A DNA stretch of 64,000 bases from NCBI RefSeq assembly GCF_900115565.1, contig NZ_FOWW01000014.1:1-64000 (forward strand), given 5' to 3'. Each line of letters opens with the position of its first letter. Position 1 is the stretch's first letter. Below are positions 26,271 to 35,432 of the stretch, one piece after another. The position numbers and the translations under genes were made by a program. This DNA comes from Amycolatopsis arida (GTDB lineage: Bacteria; Actinomycetota; Actinomycetes; Mycobacteriales; Pseudonocardiaceae). The notes beneath the pieces are model-generated. The model worked only from the letters and a program-made list of their open reading frames with translations. It made no database searches and was not told the DNA's origin.

Positions 26271-26382
26271 GGCGATCACCTCCGCGACCACCCTGCGCCC
26301 CGGGGTGAGCCATGGGCAAACATCTTTGCCGATCCGGCAAGCCCAGGGGCCCGACGGCGGGACCTCCGCGCGCGCCGGTCGC

Positions 26383-27174
26383 TCAGGCTCGTTGCGGTGC
26401 CTCGCCGACGGCGCGCTGGGCGAGCGGCCGCAGCGTGTCCACCAGCCGCATGATCTCGACGGGCAGTGGGAAGATCAGGGTGGAGCTCCGCTCGTCGGTG
26501 ATGTCGGCCATGGTGGACAGCACGCGCAGCTGCATCGCCGCCGGGTGCTCCTCCAGCACGCCGGCGGCCTCACCGAGCGTCTCGGCGGCCTCCCGCTCCC
26601 CCTTGGCGTGAATGACCTTCGCCCGGCGTTCACGCTCGGCCTCGGCCTGCCGGGCCATCGCGCGCCGCATGGCCTGCGGCAGCTCGACGTGCTTGACCTC
26701 CACGTGGTCGACCTTGACGCCCCACGGGTTGGTCACCTCGTCGATGATCTGCTGCAGCCGCTGGTTGATCTCCTCCCGGTTGACCAGCAGCTCGTCCAGG
26801 TCGATCTGGCCGAGAATGCTGCGCAACGTCGTCTGCGCCATCTGCGAGGTCCCGACCACGTGATCCTCGATGGAGATCACCGAGCGCACCGGATCGACGA
26901 CGTGGAAGTAGGCCACCGCGTTCACCGACACCGTCACGTTGTCCTTGGTGATCACGTCCTGCGGCGGGATGTCCATCGTGATGGTGCGCAGCGAGACCTT
27001 CACCATGCGGTCGACGATCGGGATGATGAAGAAGAGGCCGGGCCCCTTCGCCTCGATCACCCGTCCCAACCGGAAGATCACTCCGCGCTCGTACTCCGGC
27101 ACGATGCGCACCGCCGCGAACACCAACGCCAGGACGGCGAGTACGGCGATGCCCCACCCGATGAGTTGGTTCAT
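26383..27174 (-). CDS. Slipin/stomatin-like SPFH-domain membrane protein
   Basis: A 263-residue protein with one N-terminal membrane segment ([15 protein letters not shown]) and the SPFH domain ([54 protein letters not shown]). The ATG overlaps the NfeD stop by 4 bases. Slipin/NfeD pairs organise membrane microdomains and membrane-protein quality control; the NfeD partner is thought to cleave the slipin C terminus. Confidence 0.93.
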   Translation of the reverse strand: MNQLIGWGIAVLAVLALVFAAVRIVPEYERGVIFRLGRVIEAKGPGLFFIIPIVDRMVKVSLRTITMDIPPQDVITKDNVTVSVNAVAYFHVVDPVRSVISIEDHVVGTSQMAQTTLRSILGQIDLDELLVNREEINQRLQQIIDEVTNPWGVKVDHVEVKHVELPQAMRRAMARQAEAERERRAKVIHAKGEREAAETLGEAAGVLEEHPAAMQLRVLSTMADITDERSSTLIFPLPVEIMRLVDTLRPLAQRAVGEAPQRA

Positions 27175-28508
27175 TGCTTCTCCTCAGTGATCGGTTCCAC
27201 GAGCAGCGTCAGGTCCCGCACCTCCACGACCCGCACCCGCTGCCCGTCCGCGAGCGGGCCGCCCCGGCTTCGCACGTTCCACCACGTCCCCTCCAGGCGC
27301 GCCCGGCCACGCTCCCGCTTCGCGTCCCGCACCACGGTTTCCTGCCCCACCATGGCGCTCGCCCCGCTGACCGGCTTCGCCCGGCGGGCCCGCAGCGCGA
27401 GCCGGCCGGCCAGCACGGCGCCGGCGCCGACCACCACGGCCACCGGCCACAGCACCGCCGGGTTCACCGCGAACGGCCCTTCGAAGAGGAACAGCCCGGA
27501 CAGCGCCAGCGCGAGCGCGCCACCACCGGCGAACGCGCCGACGCCGGGAGTGAAGAGCTCGGCGACCAGCAACGCGACGGCCAGTACCAGCAGCAGGATC
27601 CCGGCGACGTTCACCGGCAGGACGCTGAGCGAGACGAAACCCAGGATCAGCAGGACGGCACCGATGACGCCACCGAGCCCGGCGCCGGGGCTGGCCAGCT
27701 CGTAGATCACCGCCAGGCTGCCGAGGGAGATGAAGAGGAAGGCCAGGTTCGGGTCGGCCAGGATCTGCAACAACCGGTCGAAGAACCCCATCTCGTGGTC
27801 CACCACCGGCGCGCCCCGCGTGCGCAGCGTGACCTCGGAGGAGTCGGCGAGGGTCACCGCTCGGCCGTCGAGCGCGGCGAACAGCGCCGCGCGGTCGGCG
27901 GCCACCAGATCGACGGCGTCGATCTCCACCGCACGCTCGGCGGTCGCCGCCTCGCCTTCCCGTACGGCGGCCTCGGCGAACCCGGCGTTGCGGCCGCGCT
28001 CGGTCGCGACCGACTCGGCGAACGCGGCGGCATCGTTGATCACCTTGTCGCTGATCTCGCCGCCCTGCAGGTCGACCGGTGTGGCGGCGCCGATGGTCGT
28101 TCCGGGAGCCATCGCCGCGACGTGGGCGGAGAAGGTGATCAGCGCTCCGGCGGAGGCCGCTCTCGCCCCCGCTGGGGAGACATGGACGATCACCGGGACC
28201 TCGGCGCCGAGGAAGGCCTGCACGATCTCCCGCATCGAGGTGGACAGCCCGCCCGGCGTGTCCAGCTCGACCAGGAACGCCTGATGACGCGCTTCCTCGG
28301 CCCGCCGCACCCCGTCCACCAGGTGGTCGGCCACGACCGGGGTGATCTGCCCGTCGACCCGGACCGCCAGCACGCTTCGCTCCCGCTCCTGGTCCGCCGC
28401 CCACGGGGCGGCGGACGACTGCGGCGCGACGAGCAGCGGCCAGGACCAGGCGAGCACACCCGCGATCAGCAGGACGCGCGCGGCGACGTGCCATGCCGTC
28501 CCCGACAC
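27171..28508 (-). CDS. NfeD-family membrane serine protease (long, ClpP-class form)
   Basis: About 445 residues. GTG 28508 is chosen for GGGAGG five bases upstream; the frame is open 50 codons further. After a signal segment the ClpP-like domain shows [17 protein letters not shown], the nucleophile Ser in [10 protein letters not shown] and the Lys in [12 protein letters not shown], the Ser-Lys dyad of the Pyrococcus 1510-N type. Three or four membrane helices and a C-terminal OB-fold ([12 protein letters not shown]) follow. It is coupled to the slipin gene. Confidence 0.92.
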   Translation of the reverse strand: MSGTAWHVAARVLLIAGVLAWSWPLLVAPQSSAAPWAADQERERSVLAVRVDGQITPVVADHLVDGVRRAEEARHQAFLVELDTPGGLSTSMREIVQAFLGAEVPVIVHVSPAGARAASAGALITFSAHVAAMAPGTTIGAATPVDLQGGEISDKVINDAAAFAESVATERGRNAGFAEAAVREGEAATAERAVEIDAVDLVAADRAALFAALDGRAVTLADSSEVTLRTRGAPVVDHEMGFFDRLLQILADPNLAFLFISLGSLAVIYELASPGAGLGGVIGAVLLILGFVSLSVLPVNVAGILLLVLAVALLVAELFTPGVGAFAGGGALALALSGLFLFEGPFAVNPAVLWPVAVVVGAGAVLAGRLALRARRAKPVSGASAMVGQETVVRDAKRERGRARLEGTWWNVRSRGGPLADGQRVRVVEVRDLTLLVEPITEEKQ

Positions 28509-28736
28509 GGCGCCCTCCCGGCGGGGGCACCCCCGCCGACGATCCCCCTGACCGGGCACGACACGCATTCCCGCTGCTCCCGACGCAAGGTACGGCGGCT
28601 GACCGAACGAGCCAGTAGGTACTGGGTGACCACGGACACATCGGCGCAAACCACTCACCCGCGGGTCGTGTCCCGCCGGCCGGCTCCGGTGGGGTCAGCG
28701 TGGCGCGGCAGGGGCTCGCGGGTCGCCGGGCGACGG

Positions 28737-28898
28737 TTGGCCGCCGGCGACGCGGCGGCCGTAGCCGGGCCGGTGCGACTGGTCGAGACCGTGCTCCGCC
28801 CAGGTGTAGAGGTGCAGCTCGGGACCGTCGGGGTCGGCGAACACCAGCAGCCAGCCGAGGGACGCCTCGATCACCGCCGAGTGGGGATTCCGAGGGCG
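28737..28898 (-). pseudogene. C-terminal relic of a VOC protein
   Basis: HLDALGIP lies in one frame and PHSAVIEASLGWLLVFADPD then GPELHLYTW continues it in another, so a single frameshift splits a VOC C-terminal module (PDGxELxLY). The N-terminal half is missing. It ends with GLDQSHRPGYGRR before degenerating. Confidence 0.55.
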
Positions 28899-28962
28899 TC
28901 CAGGTGCGCCGCCCCGCTCGCCGCAGCGCGCCGCCGCGGCGGCCACCCGCGCCAGGAGCCGG

Positions 28963-29364
28963 GTGGCGGCCGCCGACCTGTTCGTCGAGCGCGGCGGTGT
29001 CGCCACCACCATGCGTGACGCCGCCAGGCGGGCGGTCCGGCGGGTGGTGGACCACAGCACGGCCCTGCCGGAGCGCGCCGGTGAGCTGATCACGGCGAGC
29101 GTCCAGGCTGCGGACAGCGATCCGACAGGCGGGCGGCCGCCGACGCCGGAGCGCACGCGACCCACGAGGTGTCGCTGGCCTTCACCCGGGCGCCGCACGA
29201 GCGGGGGCACTGCGCGACACCCTGGACGCCGGCACCGCCGCCGACTCCTCTACGCGCTCACCTCGCCCCACACGCACCACCTCCTCCGCCACCGTCGGCG
29301 GTGGGGCCGCCGGAGGTATCGCGCCGGGTCGGAGGCCGTGCTCGTCCGCGAGCCGCTCCGGTGA
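28963..29364 (+). pseudogene. Decayed TetR-family regulator
   Basis: The N terminus AAADLFVERGGVATTMRDAA matches the TetR helix-turn-helix. The C terminus LLYALTSPHTHHLL then RHRRRWGRRRY matches the end of TetR ligand domains. The middle is out of frame (around 29100-29250 another frame gives HEVSLAFTRAPHER). Two compensating frameshifts are implied, so no functional protein is expected. It is adjacent to the VOC relic. Confidence 0.55.
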
Positions 29365-29506
29365 CGCGGACCGGTGGTCGCTCCCCGCTGGCGACGACAC
29401 CTGCGCTCCGCGCGCCCGGATACCCGCCGGAAGGACGTTGACCGGCCCGGGTGGCCACTCCACTGTGAGGGGCGACCGTTGGCACACCCTCGAGGAGGTC
29501 GGTCAC

Positions 29507-30658
29507 ATGCTCTCCCGCCCACGACGCGGAATCCTGGTCCCCCTGTCAGCGCTGGCGATCGCCATGGCCGGCGCGCTCTCCGGCTCGGCGGCCGGCGCCA
29601 CCGCCCCGGCCCCGACAACCACGACCCTGAATGTCACGGCCCCGAGTTCCGCGGCATCCGGCGCCGCCGTCCCCGCCGATGGCACCGCGCCGGAGGCGGC
29701 CGGCGGCGCGTCCGTGGTGCGCGACGTGGTGCTCGCCGTGCACGGCGGCGCCGGGTCGCTGCCCCGGGGCAGCCTCACCCCGGAGCGGGAGCGCGCCTAC
29801 CGGGCCGGGCTCGAGGAGGCGCTGCGCGCCGGACTCGCCCTGATCAACGAGGGCAGGTCGAGCCTGGACGCGGTCGAGGCCGCGGTCCGGGTGCTGGAGG
29901 ACGACCCTACCTTCAACGCCGGCAAGGGCGCCGTCTTCAACACCGACGCCGAGCACGAGCTGGATGCCTCGATCATGAACGGCCGCGACCAGCGGTCCGG
30001 CGCGGTCGCCGGGGTGCACAACACCAGGAACCCGATCTCGCTGGCGCGCATGGTCATGGAGCGCTCCCGGCACGTGCTGATGGCCGGCGAGGGCGCGGAC
30101 GCCTTCGCCCTCCAGCACGGCGTGCCGTACACCACCCAGGACTACTTCTTCACCCAGCGCCGGTGGGACGCGCTGATGGCGGCCAAGAACCCGGCGACCG
30201 ACGCGCGGCCCCGCGCGGCGGAGACCATCGGGGAGACCGTCGGCGCGGTGGCCGTCGACCGGCACCGGGACGTCGCCGCGGCCACGTCGACCGGCGGCCT
30301 GACCAACAAGCTGGTCGGCAGGGTCGGCGACTCCCCCATCATCGGCGCGGGCACCTACGCGAACAACCGGACGGTCGCGATCTCGTGCACCGGCACCGGC
30401 GAGGTGTTCATCCGCGGCGTGGCCGCCCACGACATCTCGGCGTTGATGGAGTACGCCGGCAAGCCGGTCCAGCGCGCGGCCGCCACCGTCATCACCGAGA
30501 AGATCCCGGCGCTGGGTGCCACCGGTGGCGCCATCGCGCTGGACCCGCGCGGAAGGCTCGCCACCCCGCACAGCACCGCCGGCCTGATCAACGGCTACGT
30601 CACCCGGGACGGCACCGTCGTGACCCGCATCTACGACGACGAGACCCCGTCGCGTTAG
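29507..30658 (+). CDS. Secreted isoaspartyl peptidase/L-asparaginase (Ntn hydrolase)
   Basis: A 383-residue protein with a signal peptide (ILVPLSALAIAMAGALSG) and a low-complexity Ala/Thr/Pro linker, then the plant-type asparaginase domain. Features are VVLAVHGGAGSLPRG, the GAVAVDRHRDVAAATSTGGL site whose first Thr of TSTGG is the autoprocessing nucleophile, and VGDSPIIGAGTYAN. GAGGAGG precedes ATG 29507. Export is unusual, since most homologues are cytoplasmic. It would remove beta-aspartyl residues or asparagine outside the cell. Confidence 0.9.
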   Translation: MLSRPRRGILVPLSALAIAMAGALSGSAAGATAPAPTTTTLNVTAPSSAASGAAVPADGTAPEAAGGASVVRDVVLAVHGGAGSLPRGSLTPERERAYRAGLEEALRAGLALINEGRSSLDAVEAAVRVLEDDPTFNAGKGAVFNTDAEHELDASIMNGRDQRSGAVAGVHNTRNPISLARMVMERSRHVLMAGEGADAFALQHGVPYTTQDYFFTQRRWDALMAAKNPATDARPRAAETIGETVGAVAVDRHRDVAAATSTGGLTNKLVGRVGDSPIIGAGTYANNRTVAISCTGTGEVFIRGVAAHDISALMEYAGKPVQRAAATVITEKIPALGATGGAIALDPRGRLATPHSTAGLINGYVTRDGTVVTRIYDDETPSR

Positions 30659-30667
30659 GACAGCCGA

Positions 30668-30699
30668 GCGGCCCGAAGGCGGGCATGCCTTCGGGCCGC
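30668..30699. terminator. Bidirectional hairpin between convergent genes
   Basis: A perfect 13-bp stem (30668-30680 GCGGCCCGAAGGC, 30687-30699 GCCTTCGGGCCGC) with a 6-nt loop lies between the isoaspartyl peptidase stop and the convergent membrane protein stop. Confidence 0.85.
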
Positions 30700-30712
30700 C
30701 GCCGCGCCGGCG

Positions 30713-31912
30713 TCACCGCCGGCCGGGCACCGCCGTGGTGACCACCGTGTGCACCAGCCACTCCAGCGGGCCGCGGCGCATCCAGCGCCGCCACAGCACG
30801 GACGCGCCGAGCAGCACCGCCACGGCCGTGGCGAAGTGGACGAACGACACGGCACTCGGGTCCCCGATCGACGCCAGGTAGGCGAAGTGGCCCGCGTACC
30901 ACGTCATCGTCATGCCGCCGGCGGCCACCAGCGGCCACAGGACGGTGCGGGCCACCCGGCGTTCGAGGAGCAGCAGCATTCCACCGAGCAGGGCCATCGC
31001 GACACCGATCATGAACACGATCCCGAGCGGGCTGGTCGCGTACAGGCCGTCGGTCGGCATGCCGAGCAGGGACTGCCATGGCAACGACGACGGGCCCGGC
31101 GCGGCCATCGCGGCGGCGACGTCCGCACCGGCGCCGAGGCCGTGCCAGACCACCGCGTAGCCGGCGTAGGTCGTGGCCGCCACGCCGAGGCCGGTGCGCA
31201 GCAGCCGGGACCGGACCGCGTGGTCGTGCAGGTCCAGCCGGCCGATCGCGAGGCCGGCGAGGACGAGCGGGATGCCGTAGACGGTCTGGAACCCGCCGCC
31301 GGTCAACACGAGCTGGACCAGGTACTCGCCCCACCGGCCGGGGCTGGTGAGCACGGCGAGGCCGGACGGCGCGTCGACCATCATCCAGTCCCGGTGCGCC
31401 GACATCACCCACCACGCGTAGGCCGTCACCAGCGGCGCGGCCAGCCCGGCGGCGGTGAGCAGCGTGCGCGGGCGCAGCCGGGTCAGCGGGATCAGGAGCA
31501 GCAGCAGGACCGCGTAGTAACTCAGCACCGAGGCGCCGAACTCGTCGATGCCGAGGCTGATCAGGAAGAGCGCGAGCGCGCGCACGGCGACCCTGCGCCG
31601 CGCGGTGGACATGTCCCGACCGGCGAAAGGGCGGTGGCCCCCGGTCATCAACGCGACCGACACGCCGGCGAGCAGCACGAACAGGCTCATCGCGCGGGAC
31701 GACGTCTGCTCGTTGACCCACTGCAGCACGCCGGGCGTGTCCTCCGGCCGCCCCGCGTGCAGCCATCCCGTGGTGTAGAAGTGCTCGACGAAGACGCCGA
31801 TGATCGCCAGCGCCCGTACCGCGTCAATGCCGAGCAGCCGGCCCCGCGGAAGCCGGTGGCCGGGTCCGAGCGAGGTGCCCGCTCGCTTGGTCTGTGTCCC
31901 TGTGACATCCAT
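30713..31912 (-). CDS. HGSNAT-like (DUF1624) membrane acyltransferase-type protein
   Basis: About 399 residues with roughly ten membrane helices. It begins with the family signature LLGIDAVRALAIIGVFVEHF and has the ADRHRDW-like luminal loop (MSAHRDWMMVD). Related proteins resemble heparan-alpha-glucosaminide N-acetyltransferase and DUF418 families, which probably move acyl groups across the membrane. Substrate and direction are unknown. ATG 31912 is chosen; no strong ribosome-binding site is visible and a GTG 9 bases upstream is possible. Confidence 0.75.
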   Translation of the reverse strand: MDVTGTQTKRAGTSLGPGHRLPRGRLLGIDAVRALAIIGVFVEHFYTTGWLHAGRPEDTPGVLQWVNEQTSSRAMSLFVLLAGVSVALMTGGHRPFAGRDMSTARRRVAVRALALFLISLGIDEFGASVLSYYAVLLLLLIPLTRLRPRTLLTAAGLAAPLVTAYAWWVMSAHRDWMMVDAPSGLAVLTSPGRWGEYLVQLVLTGGGFQTVYGIPLVLAGLAIGRLDLHDHAVRSRLLRTGLGVAATTYAGYAVVWHGLGAGADVAAAMAAPGPSSLPWQSLLGMPTDGLYATSPLGIVFMIGVAMALLGGMLLLLERRVARTVLWPLVAAGGMTMTWYAGHFAYLASIGDPSAVSFVHFATAVAVLLGASVLWRRWMRRGPLEWLVHTVVTTAVPGRR

Positions 31913-31980
31913 ACTCGACACGCTGCCGAGCGGGTGTCCGAGCCCGGTCCCCGCGATGTCGCGATCGTGTCGCGACCTCG

Positions 31981-32472
31981 TCAGCCCCGCGGCAGCACCG
32001 GGCAGTGGCGTGGTTCGGTCGCCGGGCCGTGCACGAACGTCAGCCGGACCCTGGTGACCGGGGAGCCGCCGGACTGCTGGTGCACCGCCAGCGCGGTGCA
32101 CACGAGCTGGTCGATGCCGATCTCGGCGCGCACCTCGTCCCGGTCGATCGGCAGGCCGATGGTGATCACGTCGCCGGTGGTGGTGACCGGGAGCTCCAGC
32201 ACGACATCGCTGTCACCGGCGAAGGAGCGCAGCCCCTGGCCGAGGCGGGTCGTGGTGAGCAGCATCTTCGTCGCCTGGCCGATCGTGGCGAGCTGGTCAC
32301 CCCTGCGCCGCACGACCAGGTTGCCGGCGTCGTCCACCAGGTACACCGGTGTGCCGGGAGCGAGGCCGGTCGGCGCGTCCCCGCCGTCCAGCACCCCGCT
32401 CGGCCGCACGCCGCAGCCGGCCAGTGCGAGCACCGCCGCGGCCAGCACCACCGCGAGCACCGTCCTGATCAC
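31981..32472 (-). CDS. GerMN-type lipoprotein linked to the two-component system
   Basis: A 163-residue lipoprotein (LALAGC lipobox). The mature part begins GLAPGTPVYLVDDAGNLVV and shows the alternating beta pattern of GerMN/Gmad1-like domains found in actinobacterial lipoproteins encoded after sensor kinases. The GTG overlaps the kinase stop (GTGA). By analogy to MtrAB-LpqB it may modulate the kinase from outside; this is inference. Confidence 0.75.
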   Translation of the reverse strand: MIRTVLAVVLAAAVLALAGCGVRPSGVLDGGDAPTGLAPGTPVYLVDDAGNLVVRRRGDQLATIGQATKMLLTTTRLGQGLRSFAGDSDVVLELPVTTTGDVITIGLPIDRDEVRAEIGIDQLVCTALAVHQQSGGSPVTRVRLTFVHGPATEPRHCPVLPRG

Positions 32473-33896
32473 GTCCGCTCCCCCGCCCACCTGGGCAGGC
32501 GCACGACGAAGCGCGCGCCCGCGCCCTCGGCGTTGCCCGCCTCGATGGCGCCGCCGTGCAGCGCGACGTTCTCCGCGGTGATCGCCATGCCCAGCCCACT
32601 GCCCTCCGAGCGGGCCCGCGCGGCATCGGCCTTGTAGAACCGGTCGAACACGTGCCGCGCGACCTCGTCCGAGAGGCCCGGCCCGTGGTCGACCACCTCC
32701 AGGTACACCCACTCCTCGTCGCCGCGGAGCCGGACCACGACCGTTGGCGCGCCGTGCCGGAGCGCGTTGCCGACCAGGTTCGCCGCGATCACGTCCAGGC
32801 GCCGCCGGTCCAGCGCGGCGGGCAGCGGGTCCGGCGCGTCTAGCTCGACCTCGTCAAGCCAGCCCCGGGCGCGCAGGCCGTCGCGCACCACGGCGCGCAG
32901 CTCGACGTCCGCGCGGCGCAACGTCGCCGTCCCGGCGTCGAACCGGGACACCTCGATCAGGTCCTCCACCAGCCCGGCCAGCTTCCGGGTCTCGGACACC
33001 GCCAGCATGGCCGACTCGCGGGCGTCCCCCGGCATCCGCTCCGCCTCGGCCTCCAGCACCTCGGTCACCGCGGTCAACGTGGTCAGCGGGGTGCGCAGCT
33101 CGTGCGACACGTCGGCGACGAAGCGCCGCGCGTCGGCCTCCATCCTGGCCAGCTTTCCGACCGACCGTTGCAACGACGCCGCCGTCTCGTTGAACGTCTC
33201 GGCGAGCTCGGCGAGCTCGTCCGAGCCACGGGGCCGCAGCCGCGCGCCGAGGTCACCACCGGCCAGCCGACGCGCCGCGGTGCGCAGGTCCCGTACCGGG
33301 CGCAGGACGCCCCGCGCGGCGAGCAGCGCGAGCAGCACCGCCACCGGGAGGGCCAGCGCGCTGGTGCGGCTCGCGTTCGCGGTCAGCGCGTCGACCTGCC
33401 GCTGCACATCGCCCAGGTCGCGGACCGCGTAGACCTCGACACCGGACGGCCGCCGCCGCCCGTTCAGGTCGGTGATCATCACCGGGGTGCCGACCAGGAG
33501 CTTCGGCCCTCCGCCCGACTCGACCCGCTGCACCAGCAGCCGGTGAGCCGCCGCCGTGGCCGACCGCAGCTCCGGCGGCACGAGGTCGAGGCCGGCGCCG
33601 TGCGCGGAGCGCAGCGCGCCGTAGGTCACCAGTGCCGGGCCGCCGACCGCCGTACGCAGGCGGTCGAGCGCGGCCTGGTCGGGTGGGTAGGGCATGGTGG
33701 GCGCGGTCGCGGTCACCCGCCGCTCGACCTCGTCGGAGATCCGGCGCTGCGCCTCCGCGACCAGCGAGTTGCTGGCCGAGGCCGCGCTCGCCCAGGCCGC
33801 GGTGGCCGCGCCGAGCACGGCGACCGCGACGAAGGCCACGACCAGCCGGGCCCGCAGCCCGCCGAGTAGCGACCGCGCCCTGCCCCACGCGGTCAT
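32469..33896 (-). CDS. Sensor histidine kinase
   Basis: A 475-residue kinase. It has an N-terminal membrane helix (LVVAFVAVAVLGAATAAW), an extracytoplasmic domain of about 140 residues, a second helix (ALALPVAVLLALLA) and HAMP. The HisKA has phospho-acceptor His in DVSHELRTPLT, followed by HATPase_c with N-box NLVGNALRHG and G-boxes DHGPGLS and GSGLGMA. Its start overlaps the response regulator stop by ATGA. The signal is unknown. Confidence 0.94.
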   Translation of the reverse strand: MTAWGRARSLLGGLRARLVVAFVAVAVLGAATAAWASAASASNSLVAEAQRRISDEVERRVTATAPTMPYPPDQAALDRLRTAVGGPALVTYGALRSAHGAGLDLVPPELRSATAAAHRLLVQRVESGGGPKLLVGTPVMITDLNGRRRPSGVEVYAVRDLGDVQRQVDALTANASRTSALALPVAVLLALLAARGVLRPVRDLRTAARRLAGGDLGARLRPRGSDELAELAETFNETAASLQRSVGKLARMEADARRFVADVSHELRTPLTTLTAVTEVLEAEAERMPGDARESAMLAVSETRKLAGLVEDLIEVSRFDAGTATLRRADVELRAVVRDGLRARGWLDEVELDAPDPLPAALDRRRLDVIAANLVGNALRHGAPTVVVRLRGDEEWVYLEVVDHGPGLSDEVARHVFDRFYKADAARARSEGSGLGMAITAENVALHGGAIEAGNAEGAGARFVVRLPRWAGERT

Positions 33897-34570
33897 GTCG
33901 GGCCGAACCGGTAGCCGAAGCCGCGCACGGTCTGCACGAAGACCGGCCGGGACGGCTCGTCCTCGATCTTGGCCCGCAGCCGCTGGACGCAGTTGTCGAC
34001 GAGTCGGGAGTCGCCGAGGTAGTCGTGCTCCCACACCAGCTCGAGCAGCTGCTGGCGGCTGAGGACCTGCCCGGGTGACCGGGACAGCTCGAGCAGCAGG
34101 CGCAGCTCGGTCGGGGTGAGTGGGACCGGTCGCTCGCCCTTGGTCACGGTCAGCGCGGCCCGGTCGATGGTGAGGTCGCGGTGCCGCTCGCGGATGTCCC
34201 GCTCGGCGGGCGCTCCCCTGCGCAGCACCGCGCGGACCCGCGCGTCGAGCACCCTCGGCCGGACCGGCTTGACGACGTAGTCGTCGGCGCCCGCCTCCAG
34301 CCCGCCGACGACGTCCATGTCGTCGCCGCGGGCGGTGAGCATGACGATCGGCGGGCCGCCGGCCGCGCGGACGCGCCGGCACACCTCGAACCCGTCCATA
34401 CCGGGCAGCATCAGGTCCAGCACCACGACATCGGTGGGCGTGCCGTCCAGCGCGCGCAGGCCCTCCTCGCCGGTGCCGGACTCGCGCACGTCGTGCCCGT
34501 GCCTGCCGAGGGCGAGCGCGAGACCGCGGCGAACCGCCTGGTCGTCCTCGATCAGCAGAATCCGTGCCAC
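33893..34570 (-). CDS. OmpR/PhoB-family response regulator
   Basis: A 225-residue regulator: receiver domain (ILLIEDDQAVRRG, phospho-acceptor Asp in VVVLDLMLPGMDGFE, Lys in VVKPV) and a C-terminal winged helix (LTPTELRLLLELSRSPGQVL, VRGFGYRF). GTG 34570 places the protein exactly at the receiver start. First gene of a regulator-kinase-lipoprotein operon. Confidence 0.94.
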   Translation of the reverse strand: MARILLIEDDQAVRRGLALALGRHGHDVRESGTGEEGLRALDGTPTDVVVLDLMLPGMDGFEVCRRVRAAGGPPIVMLTARGDDMDVVGGLEAGADDYVVKPVRPRVLDARVRAVLRRGAPAERDIRERHRDLTIDRAALTVTKGERPVPLTPTELRLLLELSRSPGQVLSRQQLLELVWEHDYLGDSRLVDNCVQRLRAKIEDEPSRPVFVQTVRGFGYRFGPT

Positions 34571-34661
34571 GCCCCGATTATCGGCGCCGGCCCGCCCGCT
34601 CACCCCGAGGGCCGGGAACACCGCGACACGATCAGGACATTGGAATCCGGGAACCAGTCGG

Positions 34662-35236
34662 CTACGCCAGCTCCCGGGCGACCGGCGCGAACGCGGCCCG
34701 GAACGTCGCGGTGTCGGCCAGCACGGTGCCGGACGCCAGAACGTGCGTCGGGGTGCGGCGGTGCCAGAAGGAACCGTGCACCGGAGCCCGGGTGATCACC
34801 AGGGCGAACGGGCGGACCGGGCGGCCGAGCTCGCCCGCGAGGCCGTTGACGAACTCGGTCAGCCAAAGGTCCCCGCACGGCGGGGACTGGTCGCGGACGC
34901 GCTCGCGCTCCCAGTTCCGCATGGGCTCGTCCAGCGCCGCGTGCGCCGCCGCCAGCTCGGGCCAGCCGCCGAGCTCGAAGAAGTCGCCCCGAACATCGGC
35001 GGGCTCACGCGCGGCCGCCCGCCGCACCACCAGCCGCAGCCAGTCCGACCACTGGCCGGCGACGACCGCGCGATCGACGCCGGGCACCGGGTACACCGGG
35101 ACCGCGGGCGCGGTCGGCGGGAACATGTCGTCGGAGACACTCAACGCCAGCGCGTCCCGCGCGGGAACAGGGCGGCGTCCAGCCGGTGGTCGCCACCGAG
35201 GGACACCGACCAGGAGGGACCGGGGGCCTGCCACAT
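34662..35236 (-). CDS. Hypothetical protein, probably frameshifted near its 5' end
   Basis: Downstream of about 35155 the frame is long and well biased (VSDDMFPPTAPAVPVYPVPG, WLTEFVNGLAGELGRPVRPF). Its natural N terminus appears in another frame: MWQAPGPSWSVSLGGDHRLD, then AALFPR, starting at ATG 35236. A one-base shift near 35150-35160 would join them into about 190 residues. Otherwise translation could start at TTG 35141. No family is recognised. Content is soluble and Trp/Pro-rich, and no signal peptide is seen. Confidence 0.5.
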
Positions 35237-35432
35237 CGCGCGCCAGTGTGCCGCACGGCATGACCCGCCGGCCACCTCCCGCGCAGGGGACCCGCCGCCG
35301 TCACGCTCGGAGCGGCTGCACCCCCATGGCAGCCGCTCCCGCCACCAGCGACAGTAGGCGGAGTGCCGACGTGCTGTCAAGTGCAGTGGACAGGTGAATG
35401 GACACCAGGCCCGTCGAGCGGTCGAACGCCGG

